This document shows positions 17,318-27,051 of a stretch of 64,000 nt of DNA, piece after piece (position 1 is the stretch's first letter; every line of letters begins with the position of its first letter). The DNA comes from an uncultured Eubacterium sp. (lineage in GTDB: Bacteria; Bacillota; Clostridia; Lachnospirales; Lachnospiraceae), in contig CAJUHV010000017.1 in assembly GCA_910586445.1 (NCBI GenBank), forward strand, positions 1 through 64,000. The letters run 5' to 3'. The notes under the pieces are model-generated. The model had not been told where the DNA came from. It did not search any database and saw only the letters and a program-made list of their open reading frames with translations. The position numbers and the translations under genes were made by a program.

Positions 17318-17346
17318 TTGACACCGCAGTCAAATTGTAATATTGT
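17318..17346 (+). promoter_or_regulatory. Promoter of the hybrid histidine kinase operon
   Basis: TTGACA and TATTGT are 17 bp apart. The start near 17354 leaves a leader of about 125 bp containing TCCATACGGGA-type short inverted repeats. The gap 17106-17478 holds nothing else that I can identify. Confidence 0.65.
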
Positions 17347-17478
17347 ATTTTTAGTAGAAAATATCCTGCAGCGTCTGCCGTATGTCCATACGGGAATGTA
17401 TGCAGTACACTGCCAATGGAAACAAATGGAAATTCATATTGCCGGCAGATACATCTGTAAGCAGGAGGAAATGTACTT

Positions 17479-20322
17479 ATGGTAAATTTTGTCATTGGAT
17501 TAGAATGTTTCAGCTTATGCCTGACTGTGTTCGCACTGCTCCTTCTGATGAACGGAGACGGTGCCAAAGAACAGAAAATGCTGATGCTCATTATGTGCGG
17601 CTCGCTGGTACAAAATGTAGGTTATTTACTGGAGCTGACTGCACCTACATTGGAAGCTGCCATTACGGCAGTGATTGTAGAAAATGTAGGTTCTGCTTTT
17701 GTTCCGCTGTGTTATTGCTGGTTTATCTATATTTATTGTTATATTTCTCCTCCAAAGATATTTTTAAGAATCCTCTTTGCAATCAGCTTTTTCATACTGC
17801 CTACCGTATTTTTTAACTGGTATGGACTTTTTTACCAGGACGTCGAATGGCTGGCAGATGCAGGTGGATTTTATCATATCCGCATTACTTACGGCCCGCT
17901 GTACATGTTCTTTTTGTTCATCCGTGTCGTTATTCCGTATACACTTTGTATATACACATTGGTAAATGCGATACGCGAACGCTCGGACCGTCAGGTAAAC
18001 CGCCAGTATTCGACCATTTTACTAATCTCCACCTTTCCCGTCATTATGCTGATCGCTTATGTCTTAAAGCTGGTAAAAGTATTCGATCTTACTCCGGCTA
18101 CTCTGACGATATCCATGTCCATGGTAGTCATTGTGGTATGGAGCCGGCGCAATTATGATTTCCGGCATCTGGCAGCAGCAAAGGTTCTGGAGAGTCTTGG
18201 CGACGGTGTAATTACGTTAGACGACCACGACCGGCTGGTCAACTATAATAAAGCTGCGGCAGATATCTTCACCCACCTGCCTGCGCACAGGCTTGGAGAA
18301 AATATCCGGGTCGTGGAGGACTTCCGTGAAGAAATGCTCAATGAAGATACTACCCAGAAATTTTCGATCAACGACCGGCACTATGAATGCCACAGCAGGC
18401 ATATCGTAGATGAAAACGGCCGAAAACAAGGCTGCGTTATTTTGATTCTGGACATGACCGACACAAATGCTTATATCAATGAGATCAAGCGTGTACGGCG
18501 TGAGGCAGAAAATGCCAGCATTGCAAAAAGCGAATTTCTTGCCAATATGTCCCATGAAATACGCACCCCGATGAATGCCATCATCGGCTTAAATGATATT
18601 ATTATGGAAGAATGCGCGGATACTGAGATCTATAACCATGCCAAGGATGTGCAGTCTGCGGCAAAAAACCTGCTGGCGATTATCAATGATATTTTAGACC
18701 TGTCCAAGGTTGAAGCTGGTAAAATGGAGCTGGTCTGCGTAGATTATTATATAAAAATCATGGCAGATGAAGTCATAGGAATGATGGATATGGCAGCCTC
18801 CCAGCGCGGGCTGATCTTAAAATACGAATGTGACGAATCGATTCCATGCCGTTACAACGGCGATGACGGCAGGATCAAACAGGTTTTGATCAACATACTC
18901 AATAATGCCATCAAATTTACAAAAGAAGGATATGTACGTACATATATCACAGGAAAACCCGGACAGAATGCTGAGGAAGAGCTGCTTATTTTTCATATAG
19001 AGGATACCGGCTGCGGCATACGTGAAGAAGACCTCGGCAAGATCTTTGAGGATTTTAGGCAGGTGGATTCTAAGCGGAACAGAAGCGCAGAAGGCACCGG
19101 GCTGGGCCTTACCATTGTAAAGCATATGGTAGAGTTAATGAACGGTACCATTGAGGTCAAAAGCACCTATGGAAGAGGAACCTCATTTACAATTACAATC
19201 CCTCAGAAAATCGTAGACAGCCGCCCGATTTCAGAGATGACGGAGATTCCACAGACAGATGATAACATTTTAGACATCTTTACCGCTCCCGAAGTAAAGG
19301 TACTGATCGTCGATGATAATGTAATCAACCGCAAGGTAGCCAGAGGCTACTTAAAAAAGTATGCTTTCGATTTAACAGAAGCAGAAAGCGGGCCTGAGGC
19401 AATTGAATCCGTACGCGCAGACCGTTTTGATATTATTTTTATGGATCATATGATGCCCGGCATGGACGGCATTGAAGCAACAGATATCATCCGTAAAGAC
19501 TGCGGTGAAAACGGCACTACTCCTGTTGTAGTTGCATTGACCGCCAATGCCATGGAAGGCATGCGGGAGCATTTTTTGAAATGCGGTTTTGACGATTTTA
19601 TTTCCAAACCGCTTGACCGGAAGGAACTAAATCAGCTCCTGCTGCGCTGGGTGCCAATAGACCGCAGGCAGACGGAATCTGGAGAAGAGGAATCCTGTCC
19701 GTTTAATCCGGCTTCATTTCAGATCGACGGCATAGATATGGATGCTGCAATGCAGTATTATTCGGGCGATGAAGAGGGCTTTGCCGAGCTGCTGGATCTA
19801 TACTGCATAGATGGCAGCCGCAAGATAGAGCTGCTGTGCGAGCTTGTAAAGACAGATCTGTCACGCTATCAGATAGAGGTACACGGGCTTAAAAGTGCCT
19901 CTGCCAATATCGGAGCTATGGACGTCTCAGCGATGGCGCGTGCACAGGAAAATGCTGCTGCACAAAAAGACAGCGAATTTATCACAGAGCAGTTTCCACG
20001 GCTGCTGGCAGAATACGAAACGCTTCTGGACAATATCGGACAATTTTTGACAAAGCGCAGGCAGGAAAACGATACAAGAGAAAAGCTGCCGGCCCTGACG
20101 ACGCAGGAGATGTGCGAGCAGACAGCAGCTGCCCTGGAAGAGCTGAAGCATTTCCGCTCCGAGCAGTGTGCACAAATAGTAGAGACAATATTGTCCCACG
20201 ACCTGCCAGAGGATACCGCAGAGCGCCTTTTACAGATACAGGAGCAGCTGCGGTTATATGAAGATGACAATGCCGAAGATCTGCTCAGCCAGCTTTTAAA
20301 CATACTTGAAAGGGAGGAATGA
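17479..20322 (+). CDS. Hybrid sensor histidine kinase (7TM-PAS-HK-REC-HPt)
   Basis: A 947-aa membrane kinase. Residues 1-225 hold seven hydrophobic helices of the histidine-kinase N-terminal 7TM type. A PAS-like domain follows (about 235-335), then the H-box FLANMSHEIRTPMNAI (His about 359), N-box NILNNAIKFT, and G-boxes DTGCGI and GTGLGLTI. A receiver (about 606-730) has DD at its start, phospho-acceptor Asp in FMDHMMPG and Lys in SKPLD. A C-terminal HPt domain has the His in IEVHGLKSAS (about 801). All phosphorelay residues are present. AGGAGG lies 10 bp before the ATG. A single-domain receiver follows 5 bp later and is the likely output. The signal is unknown. Confidence 0.93.
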   Translation: MVNFVIGLECFSLCLTVFALLLLMNGDGAKEQKMLMLIMCGSLVQNVGYLLELTAPTLEAAITAVIVENVGSAFVPLCYCWFIYIYCYISPPKIFLRILFAISFFILPTVFFNWYGLFYQDVEWLADAGGFYHIRITYGPLYMFFLFIRVVIPYTLCIYTLVNAIRERSDRQVNRQYSTILLISTFPVIMLIAYVLKLVKVFDLTPATLTISMSMVVIVVWSRRNYDFRHLAAAKVLESLGDGVITLDDHDRLVNYNKAAADIFTHLPAHRLGENIRVVEDFREEMLNEDTTQKFSINDRHYECHSRHIVDENGRKQGCVILILDMTDTNAYINEIKRVRREAENASIAKSEFLANMSHEIRTPMNAIIGLNDIIMEECADTEIYNHAKDVQSAAKNLLAIINDILDLSKVEAGKMELVCVDYYIKIMADEVIGMMDMAASQRGLILKYECDESIPCRYNGDDGRIKQVLINILNNAIKFTKEGYVRTYITGKPGQNAEEELLIFHIEDTGCGIREEDLGKIFEDFRQVDSKRNRSAEGTGLGLTIVKHMVELMNGTIEVKSTYGRGTSFTITIPQKIVDSRPISEMTEIPQTDDNILDIFTAPEVKVLIVDDNVINRKVARGYLKKYAFDLTEAESGPEAIESVRADRFDIIFMDHMMPGMDGIEATDIIRKDCGENGTTPVVVALTANAMEGMREHFLKCGFDDFISKPLDRKELNQLLLRWVPIDRRQTESGEEESCPFNPASFQIDGIDMDAAMQYYSGDEEGFAELLDLYCIDGSRKIELLCELVKTDLSRYQIEVHGLKSASANIGAMDVSAMARAQENAAAQKDSEFITEQFPRLLAEYETLLDNIGQFLTKRRQENDTREKLPALTTQEMCEQTAAALEELKHFRSEQCAQIVETILSHDLPEDTAERLLQIQEQLRLYEDDNAEDLLSQLLNILEREE

Positions 20323-20327
20323 CATAA

Positions 20328-20750
20328 ATGTTTCCAATTATAGGCGCAAATTCAAAAAAGCGCATTTTAGCAGTAGACGATACCGCAATTATTCTTACAC
20401 GAATTTCAAATACCCTGCGTGACGATTATGAAGTAATCACTGTAAATTCGGGCGTACGGGCTTTAAAATATCTGGAACAGGAAATGGGAAGGCCGGATCT
20501 GATTCTATTGGATATTCAGATGTCGCCAAAGGACGGCATAGAAACGCTGGCGGAGATCCGTAAGATGAACGGCGGCGCTGACATACCCGTGATCATGCTG
20601 ACAGGCGTAGAAGACAAGGAAACTGTTTTAGCCAGTGCAAAGCTGGGAATCTGCGATTACCTGTTAAAGCCTTTCAGCGCTGAAGAGCTGTTAAAAAGAA
20701 TCCGGCGGGTATTCGAGCAGAAAGACCTGTCATGGATGAATATGCAGTAA
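20328..20750 (+). CDS. Stand-alone response regulator receiver
   Basis: A 140-aa CheY-like protein. Acidic pair in ILAVDDTAI, phospho-acceptor Asp in ILLDIQMSPKDG, Thr in IMLTGVED and Lys in LLKPFS are all present. No DNA-binding or enzymatic output follows, so it must act by protein contact or as a phosphate shuttle. GGGAGG precedes the start. It is translated right after the hybrid kinase and probably receives phosphate from that protein's HPt domain. Confidence 0.92.
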   Translation: MFPIIGANSKKRILAVDDTAIILTRISNTLRDDYEVITVNSGVRALKYLEQEMGRPDLILLDIQMSPKDGIETLAEIRKMNGGADIPVIMLTGVEDKETVLASAKLGICDYLLKPFSAEELLKRIRRVFEQKDLSWMNMQ

Positions 20751-20772
20751 AACTCCGGATCGTGCAATCAGC

Positions 20773-20823
20773 CGGATTAACAGGCAGGGAGATGCAGTCA
20801 CTCTGCACGCCCCGCCTGTATCT
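20773..20823 (+). terminator. Hairpin after the two-component operon
   Basis: ACAGGC-GGG-TGCAG arms pair with CTGCA-CCC-GCCTGT around TCACT. T-rich sequence follows but there is no uniform T-tract. A 15-bp direct repeat (TCTGATTTGATTCGA, 20821-20849) sits just after it. Confidence 0.5.
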
Positions 20824-20862
20824 GATTTGATTCGATCTGATTTGATTCGTTCGATCTGAATG

Positions 20863-21621
20863 CTATTTTCTCCAGCTTTTTACCCTTCCAATCATAAAAA
20901 ATATTATACTTCCAGCCAGTTCTCCCAAAACATTGCTAAAAAATTCCCGCATATAAAATACATCGAGCCAGACATAATCTCCAATAATCACTTTTGTAAC
21001 ATAATTGCCCGCAGCTGCCAGCAAAAGAAATAATGCGATACAGTCCCAGATATTCCATTTTAAAGCTGCCCTTAAAATCACCGGAACCCAGAGCAGGCCG
21101 AGCCACAGCAGCAGAATGGGAATCCCATACCGGAAAATCCAAAAAGTGCCTATCCCCATAAGATAATAATTTGCCGCCTGTATGATGCAGAGCAGGCAGA
21201 ATGTTCCTATGCTTAATACAGCCATTGCAAGATACCCCTTATTCTTTCTGCATACTGCAAGAACGTATAGAAAAGCATCCGCAAATAACACCGCGCCATC
21301 TACGATCAGAGACCACGTAATTCCCTTATTTACTGCCAGATCTACAATCATGCAGACCAGCATCGAAACTGCGCTCAGAATACCCAGTGCATATAATAGA
21401 TACATTCGTTTTGTCTTATTCAAAAATCTTTTCACCTCCTGAACCTCTGGCTGCTTTGTCTCCAATTCCAGCTGAAATGACATGTCCTGATAGATCTCAG
21501 TACATTCTGTGCAGTGTTCTAAGTGATTTTTTATGCACTTTTTTGAAACATCGCTTACCATTCCATCCACATATAGAGGAAGCAGATCTTTTACGACTTC
21601 ACAAGCTAATTCTCTGTCCAT
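20863..21621 (-). CDS. Anti-sigma factor with zinc-finger and six membrane spans
   Basis: A 252-aa protein. Residues 1-45 form a putative zinc-finger (zf-HC2) domain, CEVVKDLLPLYVDGMVSD followed by HLEHCTEC with the HxxxCxxC set. About residue 70 onward there are six hydrophobic helices. Such proteins hold ECF sigma factors at the membrane until a signal releases them. The start overlaps the last 16 bp of the sigma gene, so the pair is translationally coupled. AAAGGG precedes the ATG. The signal is unknown. Confidence 0.85.
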   Translation of the reverse strand: MDRELACEVVKDLLPLYVDGMVSDVSKKCIKNHLEHCTECTEIYQDMSFQLELETKQPEVQEVKRFLNKTKRMYLLYALGILSAVSMLVCMIVDLAVNKGITWSLIVDGAVLFADAFLYVLAVCRKNKGYLAMAVLSIGTFCLLCIIQAANYYLMGIGTFWIFRYGIPILLLWLGLLWVPVILRAALKWNIWDCIALFLLLAAAGNYVTKVIIGDYVWLDVFYMREFFSNVLGELAGSIIFFMIGRVKSWRK

Positions 21622-22103
21622 TCTTTCATCCCTTTCATTATTTTTTGTTTTCCTCTGTAATACATTACTCTTGCCCAGCTTTCTGTTTTTCCCATGATAC
21701 CCGCGATTTCAGAAAACTGCAGATCTCCCGCCAGGCGTAAATACATAACTTCCCTTGTCACTGTGTCTAAATTGTGCATAAGCCGGAATACTTCTATTTT
21801 TTCCAGATTATGCAGGCATGAAAACTCAACACTGTCACCGGAAGGCATTGTATCGTCCAATTCTACCGTTTTGTGCCTGCTTCTTTTTTCAAGCTCCTTA
21901 TACCACAAATTTTTCGCGATCCGGCACAGCCAGACGGAAATTTTGCAGTCGCCTCTGAATTTTTCAAAACCCTTTATCGCTTGAAAAAAAGTTTCCTGCG
22001 TCAGCTCCTCAGCAAGCTGCGGATCATGGGTCAGGCTGCATAGATACTTATAGATCGCTGCAGCGTTTGTGTGATACATTTCATTGATTTTTTCTTTATC
22101 CAT
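21606..22103 (-). CDS. ECF-type RNA polymerase sigma factor
   Basis: A 165-aa sigma-70 family protein. Region 2 runs from YKYLCSLTHDPQLAEELTQE to FRGDCKISVWLCRIAKNLWY, and region 4 is LRLAGDLQFSEIAGIMGKTE with SWARVMYYRGKQKI. There is no region 1 or 3, as usual for ECF factors of the SigW/YlaC kind. AGGTG stands 5 bp before the ATG. It overlaps its anti-sigma gene. Target promoters are unknown; autoregulation is common for such pairs. Confidence 0.93.
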   Translation of the reverse strand: MDKEKINEMYHTNAAAIYKYLCSLTHDPQLAEELTQETFFQAIKGFEKFRGDCKISVWLCRIAKNLWYKELEKRSRHKTVELDDTMPSGDSVEFSCLHNLEKIEVFRLMHNLDTVTREVMYLRLAGDLQFSEIAGIMGKTESWARVMYYRGKQKIMKGMKEWTEN

Positions 22104-22217
22104 TTGCGCACCTCATATTATTAGTTCTTTTCGAGTGCAATTCGTTACAAAAAATTTTATTTTTTTCTATTTTTTTACACAACAAAGCTCTGCCTGTCCG
22201 ATGAAAGCGCATTAATG

Positions 22218-22383
22218 CTAGAGCGTGTTTGAAAAATCATTCCCGTGATCTGCACTCCCCACTTTGCGGATCATTCATCCCAAATTTAATCAACATAGCC
22301 CGCTATGCCTCATAAATTTGGGATAAATTCTCCACTAAATGTGAAGCACATCTCACAGAAAGCATTTTTCAAACACGCTCTAG
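22218..22383. repeat. 166-bp inverted-repeat element, CTAGAGCG family, full copy
   Basis: The ends are identical 20-bp inverted repeats, CTAGAGCGTGTTTGAAAAAT. Inside are nested hairpins: ATCCCAAATTTA with TAAATTTGGGAT, and TAGCCCGCTA. It has no coding capacity. The right 28 bp recur at 62311-62338. It fits a MITE-like or REP-like element in the 373-bp gap between the sigma gene and the flippase-like gene. Confidence 0.8.
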
Positions 22384-22385
22384 AA

Positions 22386-22464
22386 AATAAAATTTATCCC
22401 AGACCCAGCCGGCAAAATCCGTTACAGCACATGGATATGCCTTCTAAATTTGGGATAAATTTTT
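22386..22464 (-). terminator. AT-rich long hairpin after the flippase-like gene
   Basis: AAAATTTATCCCA pairs with TGGGATAAATTTT at the two ends of this stretch. The TAAATTTGGGATAAATT word is shared with the interior of the neighbouring repeat element, so this may be a partial copy of it. Confidence 0.4.
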
Positions 22465-22476
22465 CATATAGAAAAC

Positions 22477-23502
22477 TCATATTTTTTTCATTCGAAAACG
22501 CATGTGATGTATGACACATACTGCCATACTAAAAAACAATAGAAAATAAAAACTAATTCCCCTCGATACACACATAGACGGCACTACATATTCTGCCGTA
22601 AATATGTCCCGGAACACACGCCTGTACATCAGCTCTGTAATGCCCTGTGCGCCCGGCAGCGGCAGCATATCTACCGCCAGATAAATAGACATCTGCACCA
22701 TAAAAATCGTCAGAGCGCCTGTTCCTTCCAATCCAAAACCGCGGTACACGATATATGGCAGTATAAAAACAAGACAGCGCTGTAAAACTGTGGCAGCCGT
22801 TACTACTGCCACCTGCCATTTATTATGGATTAAAAACAGTACCGCATTCTGATAGCTTTTAATAAACAGGTCGATCTTTTGAACCCTTGCCTCAGATTTT
22901 TTTAAAAGCCGGATGCTTACCAATAGATTTTCCACAGCAATAATCAGGCAGCGGGCGGATTTTGGAAATATCATAACAACAAGAAGCACGACAACAAGCG
23001 CCGTGTTCAAAAAAATTCCCAGATAAAATAAATTCACATATTTTCCAAGGTGTTCTTTTAATACTGGAAACTGAAAGACCACCATTAAAAGGCCCATTAC
23101 CACCAGCACAAGCTTGTATACCAGAGCCACCGTCATCAAGACTACCGTACTGGCAGACAGGCTGTTGCCGTCACGGTTCATATGGTATAGCTGCATGGGC
23201 TGCCCTCCGGTTGCGGAAGGCGTTATGCCGGAATATAAAAATCCTACAAAGGAATAACGAATGCATGGCAGAAACTGCGCCTTCCCTTGAAGGGCACGCA
23301 GCAGATACCAGATCATAACGCCTTCCATCATAGTAAATATGAGTGCCGCAGCTGCTGACAGCAGCAGATACGGCAGCTTCATATTTTTTAAAGAAACAAT
23401 GACCATCCCCAGGTCATTATCTTGAAATACGGTATAAAAAGCGAGTACAGCAAGCAGAATAAAAAACAAATAACTCAGCTGGTTTTTCAGACTCGGCTTC
23501 AT
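22477..23502 (-). CDS. Lysylphosphatidylglycerol synthase-like flippase membrane protein
   Basis: A 341-aa protein with about eight membrane helices that fits the LPG_synthase_TM (UPF0104) family. Family-type segments are visible: SGITPSATGGQPMQLYHMNR near residue 92, and MLPLPGAQGITELMYRRVF near residue 283. The soluble aminoacyl-transferase domain of MprF is absent, so it is a stand-alone flippase or transport domain. It is flanked by two sigma-factor operons and may be a regulon member of one; that is an inference. It starts at 23502 with a weak GGGAGG further upstream. Confidence 0.85.
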   Translation of the reverse strand: MKPSLKNQLSYLFFILLAVLAFYTVFQDNDLGMVIVSLKNMKLPYLLLSAAAALIFTMMEGVMIWYLLRALQGKAQFLPCIRYSFVGFLYSGITPSATGGQPMQLYHMNRDGNSLSASTVVLMTVALVYKLVLVVMGLLMVVFQFPVLKEHLGKYVNLFYLGIFLNTALVVVLLVVMIFPKSARCLIIAVENLLVSIRLLKKSEARVQKIDLFIKSYQNAVLFLIHNKWQVAVVTAATVLQRCLVFILPYIVYRGFGLEGTGALTIFMVQMSIYLAVDMLPLPGAQGITELMYRRVFRDIFTAEYVVPSMCVSRGISFYFLLFFSMAVCVIHHMRFRMKKI

Positions 23503-23650
23503 CGATCACGCACCCTCCCATTAATTTTAAAATGAGCATACTTCTACCTCGATTCTACTCCATTTTTGTCAAAATGCAACCCAGATTATTTTATTTTAAC
23601 GAGATTTTAATGCGTTTTTTATAAGACTTTCTTAAAATTTAATAATTTAT

Positions 23651-26263
23651 TTAGTATTTCACTTTTCCAATAACCTTCCATTGATCCTTCATATCAAATG
23701 CGATTGTTTTCTTTTCATTTACCAGATACAGCACGTCTCCTACATATACGCTGCGCCATTCGCTGCCTCCAAACGACCCTTTCTTAGAAAGAGAATGCTC
23801 CAGCCGGCTGACAAATTTTCCATTTTCATAAGAAAATACACAATAATCCTCTTGATATCCATCGTCATAGTCCTGCGTTGTAAATGCAATGACATTTTTC
23901 CGAACGCTTACTAATACAGATTTATAATTATACAATGCTTCGCATGAGTCAGCCTTTAGAATCACCTTCGCTTCTTCCGTTACATTTGCCGGATCTGAAA
24001 TATTAAACATAGACATTTTTACTCCTGTAACCCTGCCATCCTCGGGATCTGCTTCGAATCCAATGCCGAGCAGGTGATCCTGATCCCAGAAATGCAGGTA
24101 TTCAGAAAATCCTGTCACCTTTAATTCTCCCACGATCTTAGGTTCACTTGGATTCGAAAAATCTACGGTAAATAGCGGATCTGTATTTCGATATGTTACA
24201 AAATATCCAACCGTGCCGACAAAACGTGCAGAATAAATCTTTTCATCCTCCGCAAGGCCGGTCAGCTTCCCAGCCTTTTCTAAATTCAGATCCAGTACAT
24301 ATACACGGTTTTCCCAAGGCTGCGCGCTTGTTACAGAGGTCAGAACCTGCAGGTAATTCCCGTTTTCATGTATCGCAAAAGTATCTTCTATCCACCCTTT
24401 CACTGCCGCTGCTGCAATCGCTCGGATCATCCCCTGATCCAGCTCAAAACGGGCTATTTTTGTTTTCTGCGTATCATTTAAATAATCTGTTTCATACAGA
24501 TACACCGACTTGTCTGTTACATATATCTTAGGATGATTGTTTATAATCAGCTTTGTATCCAGGACCTTATTATTGTCAGAAAGATCGATGGACGACATTA
24601 GAAATCCGCCGTTCATTTCCCCCGACAGGTTACGAGCGCTTTCCCTGTCTGTCTGATCTTTCGCGTCTGCCTGATCTTTCACATATGGCAGGTAAATATC
24701 ATCTGCTTTGACCGCCCGGCCATTCACACATGGCAGCCACTCCGAGACAGCTTCTTCCTTAACCGCGTCCCTGCGCAGCATATCTTCTGTTACGTATAGA
24801 GATTTGTTTGTAAAAAGATACAGGCAGCTGCCGATCTTACGCGATGTCTGATACCATCCATCCTGCTCTGCCGTATGAAGCAGCACAGCTTTTTTCGGAT
24901 CTGTAATATCATAGGTCAGCACTTTTGTTACGGACACCGCATTGAGCGAAAACACATCCTGGTCCACTGCATCATCTGCCTCTGATAAAATATCCTCTGT
25001 CGGCTCTTCTTTTCCGCTGTCTTTTTCCCTGCTGCCTTCATTTTGTCCGCTGTCTTTTTCCTCCTTGATCTGTAATTCTTCCATCTGCGTTTCTTCCATC
25101 TGGATAATCAGGGTCAGTACCTGATCTGCTACATACATCTCGCATATGCGGCTTGTATCTTCATCCAGATCCGGTGTAATCTGCCCTGCTGCTTCTGGTA
25201 TTTTATTCTGTACATCGATAATCTGTATCCGGTCGTTTTTTACGGCATAGATATATCTGCCGTCAGTCTTGACAATATCACTTTCGTCTATTCCTTCTAC
25301 CTGCAGATTTGTAGTAGAAAAATCACGTTCCTCTTTATCCGAAGAAAAATTATCCAAAGAAGAGCTGCCTGCAAAAGAACTATTCTGTGATACTTGATCC
25401 GCGTCATCCATTTCGTCTTCTGCTATAGCATTTATATCCTTGATTCCTCCTGCATCGTCTGCCCTTAAACCGGCTTCTGCTTTCATGGCTCCGTATTTTC
25501 TCTGCAGTCTGCTTGCTTTTTCAACGACATCGTATACATCGCCATAACCAGAGGCCAGCGTATACATCTTCCCTATTTTCTTTAACGGTGCCTGTTCCGC
25601 TTTGTCCTCATCTGTGCTCTCTGACGCTGCTTGATCCTGATCCTCTGACACATAGTTATCTTCCGGCATACTTTGATCCGCCACAGCCTCCTCACGATGC
25701 TGCACGCCTGACTGATCCCTGCCGCTGTCGTCATAAGCTTCATTTACTGCCTGCCCGCTGTCTGCTCCGGTATTCGTATACTTCAAAGCCAGACTGCCGC
25801 CGCCAAAGCACAGACACAGACACGCCGCTGCCACCACAGCCTTGTAATATTTCCTTTTCCTGGCACGCCTGTCTGAAATACGTTTTTTTACCTGTTCCGG
25901 GCTGAGTGCATCCGGGATCTGAATGCCCTGCGAAGACTCCCATATTCTGCCAAGCATCTCATTGTCAGATTTTTCCGGCTGATCTATTCCCTCCTTTTTT
26001 TCAATTGTTCTTCCTTTTCCGCTTCCTTCTGCAGTCTTTTTTCTTCCCATATTTTCTGGCTTTTCCACCCTTTCGGCTTTCTTGCTGTCTGCTGCCGTTT
26101 TCTCTTTTTTCATGCTGTCTGCTGCCGCCTTCTCTCCTTTCCTGCTGTCTGCTGCTGTCCTTTTTTCATCTATGTTCTTCCTATTCTCTGCTCCTGTTTC
26201 CCTGTCTGTCCAGCCTGCTATCTCTGTCTTTCCCGCCTCTGAATAATCTTTTTTTCCCTTCAT
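23651..26263 (-). CDS. Membrane-anchored beta-propeller protein, partner of an ECF sigma factor
   Basis: An 870-aa protein. The cytosolic N-terminus has a lysine-rich low-complexity part with three near-repeats of TAADSKK, then DNEMLGRIWESSQGI, which resembles anti-sigma/RsgI-type cytosolic heads. One membrane span lies near residues 140-162. The outer part (about 300-870) is a secreted beta-propeller domain as in the Beta_propel family (strands such as VEGIDESDIVKTDGRYIYAV). The ATG at 26263 is chosen because AGGAGG is 8 bp upstream. It follows its sigma gene by 90 bp. It probably senses an envelope signal and restrains the sigma factor. Confidence 0.8.
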   Translation of the reverse strand: MKGKKDYSEAGKTEIAGWTDRETGAENRKNIDEKRTAADSRKGEKAAADSMKKEKTAADSKKAERVEKPENMGRKKTAEGSGKGRTIEKKEGIDQPEKSDNEMLGRIWESSQGIQIPDALSPEQVKKRISDRRARKRKYYKAVVAAACLCLCFGGGSLALKYTNTGADSGQAVNEAYDDSGRDQSGVQHREEAVADQSMPEDNYVSEDQDQAASESTDEDKAEQAPLKKIGKMYTLASGYGDVYDVVEKASRLQRKYGAMKAEAGLRADDAGGIKDINAIAEDEMDDADQVSQNSSFAGSSSLDNFSSDKEERDFSTTNLQVEGIDESDIVKTDGRYIYAVKNDRIQIIDVQNKIPEAAGQITPDLDEDTSRICEMYVADQVLTLIIQMEETQMEELQIKEEKDSGQNEGSREKDSGKEEPTEDILSEADDAVDQDVFSLNAVSVTKVLTYDITDPKKAVLLHTAEQDGWYQTSRKIGSCLYLFTNKSLYVTEDMLRRDAVKEEAVSEWLPCVNGRAVKADDIYLPYVKDQADAKDQTDRESARNLSGEMNGGFLMSSIDLSDNNKVLDTKLIINNHPKIYVTDKSVYLYETDYLNDTQKTKIARFELDQGMIRAIAAAAVKGWIEDTFAIHENGNYLQVLTSVTSAQPWENRVYVLDLNLEKAGKLTGLAEDEKIYSARFVGTVGYFVTYRNTDPLFTVDFSNPSEPKIVGELKVTGFSEYLHFWDQDHLLGIGFEADPEDGRVTGVKMSMFNISDPANVTEEAKVILKADSCEALYNYKSVLVSVRKNVIAFTTQDYDDGYQEDYCVFSYENGKFVSRLEHSLSKKGSFGGSEWRSVYVGDVLYLVNEKKTIAFDMKDQWKVIGKVKY

Positions 26264-26353
26264 AGCCATTCCCTCCTGACCAAATTTCACCAGTCCTTTT
26301 TGCTTTTAAGATCCACCCTTATCCATAGCTGTATTTGGTGTATTATACGATAG

Positions 26354-26878
26354 CTACAGCCTGTTCCACTGATCTTTCATTCTCTTGAGCGCACGGCTTT
26401 CTCTTGAACGAACCGTATTTTCATTCATATGTAACTGTGCTGCTATTTCCCTGCTTGTATACCCCGCAAACAAATGCATGGCGATGATCATACGGTCTTC
26501 TGGCGGCAGCTCCCAGAACATCATGCGTATCTGTATATGCTCTGCCGTCTCACTGTCACACGCAGACATCGACGCCCGCTCCGTTACCTCCTGTGAAAGC
26601 TCTACGGTCTTATTTGCATATTCCTTCAGCTTTGCCCTGCATTTATTGGACAGAATACGAAAGATCCAGCCCTTGAACGCTTCTTCTGCCCGCAGCTTGT
26701 GTATCGCTTCATATGCATCCATTACCGTATCGCTGACCATATCCTGTGCATCTGCAGGATTCTTTAGTATATAAACTGCAAACCTATATAAGTCTTCATA
26801 AATCTCCTGGTACAGGCAGGCAAATGCGTCTGCGCTGCCATGCTTTGCCTTTCGTACCATTTCAAGATAATTATCCAT
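26354..26878 (-). CDS. ECF-type RNA polymerase sigma factor
   Basis: A 174-aa sigma-70 protein. Region 2 includes YRFAVYILKNPADAQDMVSD and EAFKGWIFRILSNKCR; region 4 includes FAGYTSREIAAQLHMNENTV with RSRESRALKRMK. AGGAGG lies 6 bp before the ATG. The beta-propeller membrane protein is encoded directly downstream and is the likely anti-sigma or sensor. Confidence 0.93.
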   Translation of the reverse strand: MDNYLEMVRKAKHGSADAFACLYQEIYEDLYRFAVYILKNPADAQDMVSDTVMDAYEAIHKLRAEEAFKGWIFRILSNKCRAKLKEYANKTVELSQEVTERASMSACDSETAEHIQIRMMFWELPPEDRMIIAMHLFAGYTSREIAAQLHMNENTVRSRESRALKRMKDQWNRL

Positions 26879-27051
26879 TGCCTGCCTCCTGCGTACTATA
26901 AAAACAAACTGCGCAGCTGCTGATCTTTCTGTATGCAGTCCTGCAGTTTATTTTCACACATGTGTTTTTACTGTACAAATATATAGTGTGGATTATGTTT
27001 GATTTTGTTGCAGAAAATGCGATAAAATAGAATTTTCGAATAATAACATTA

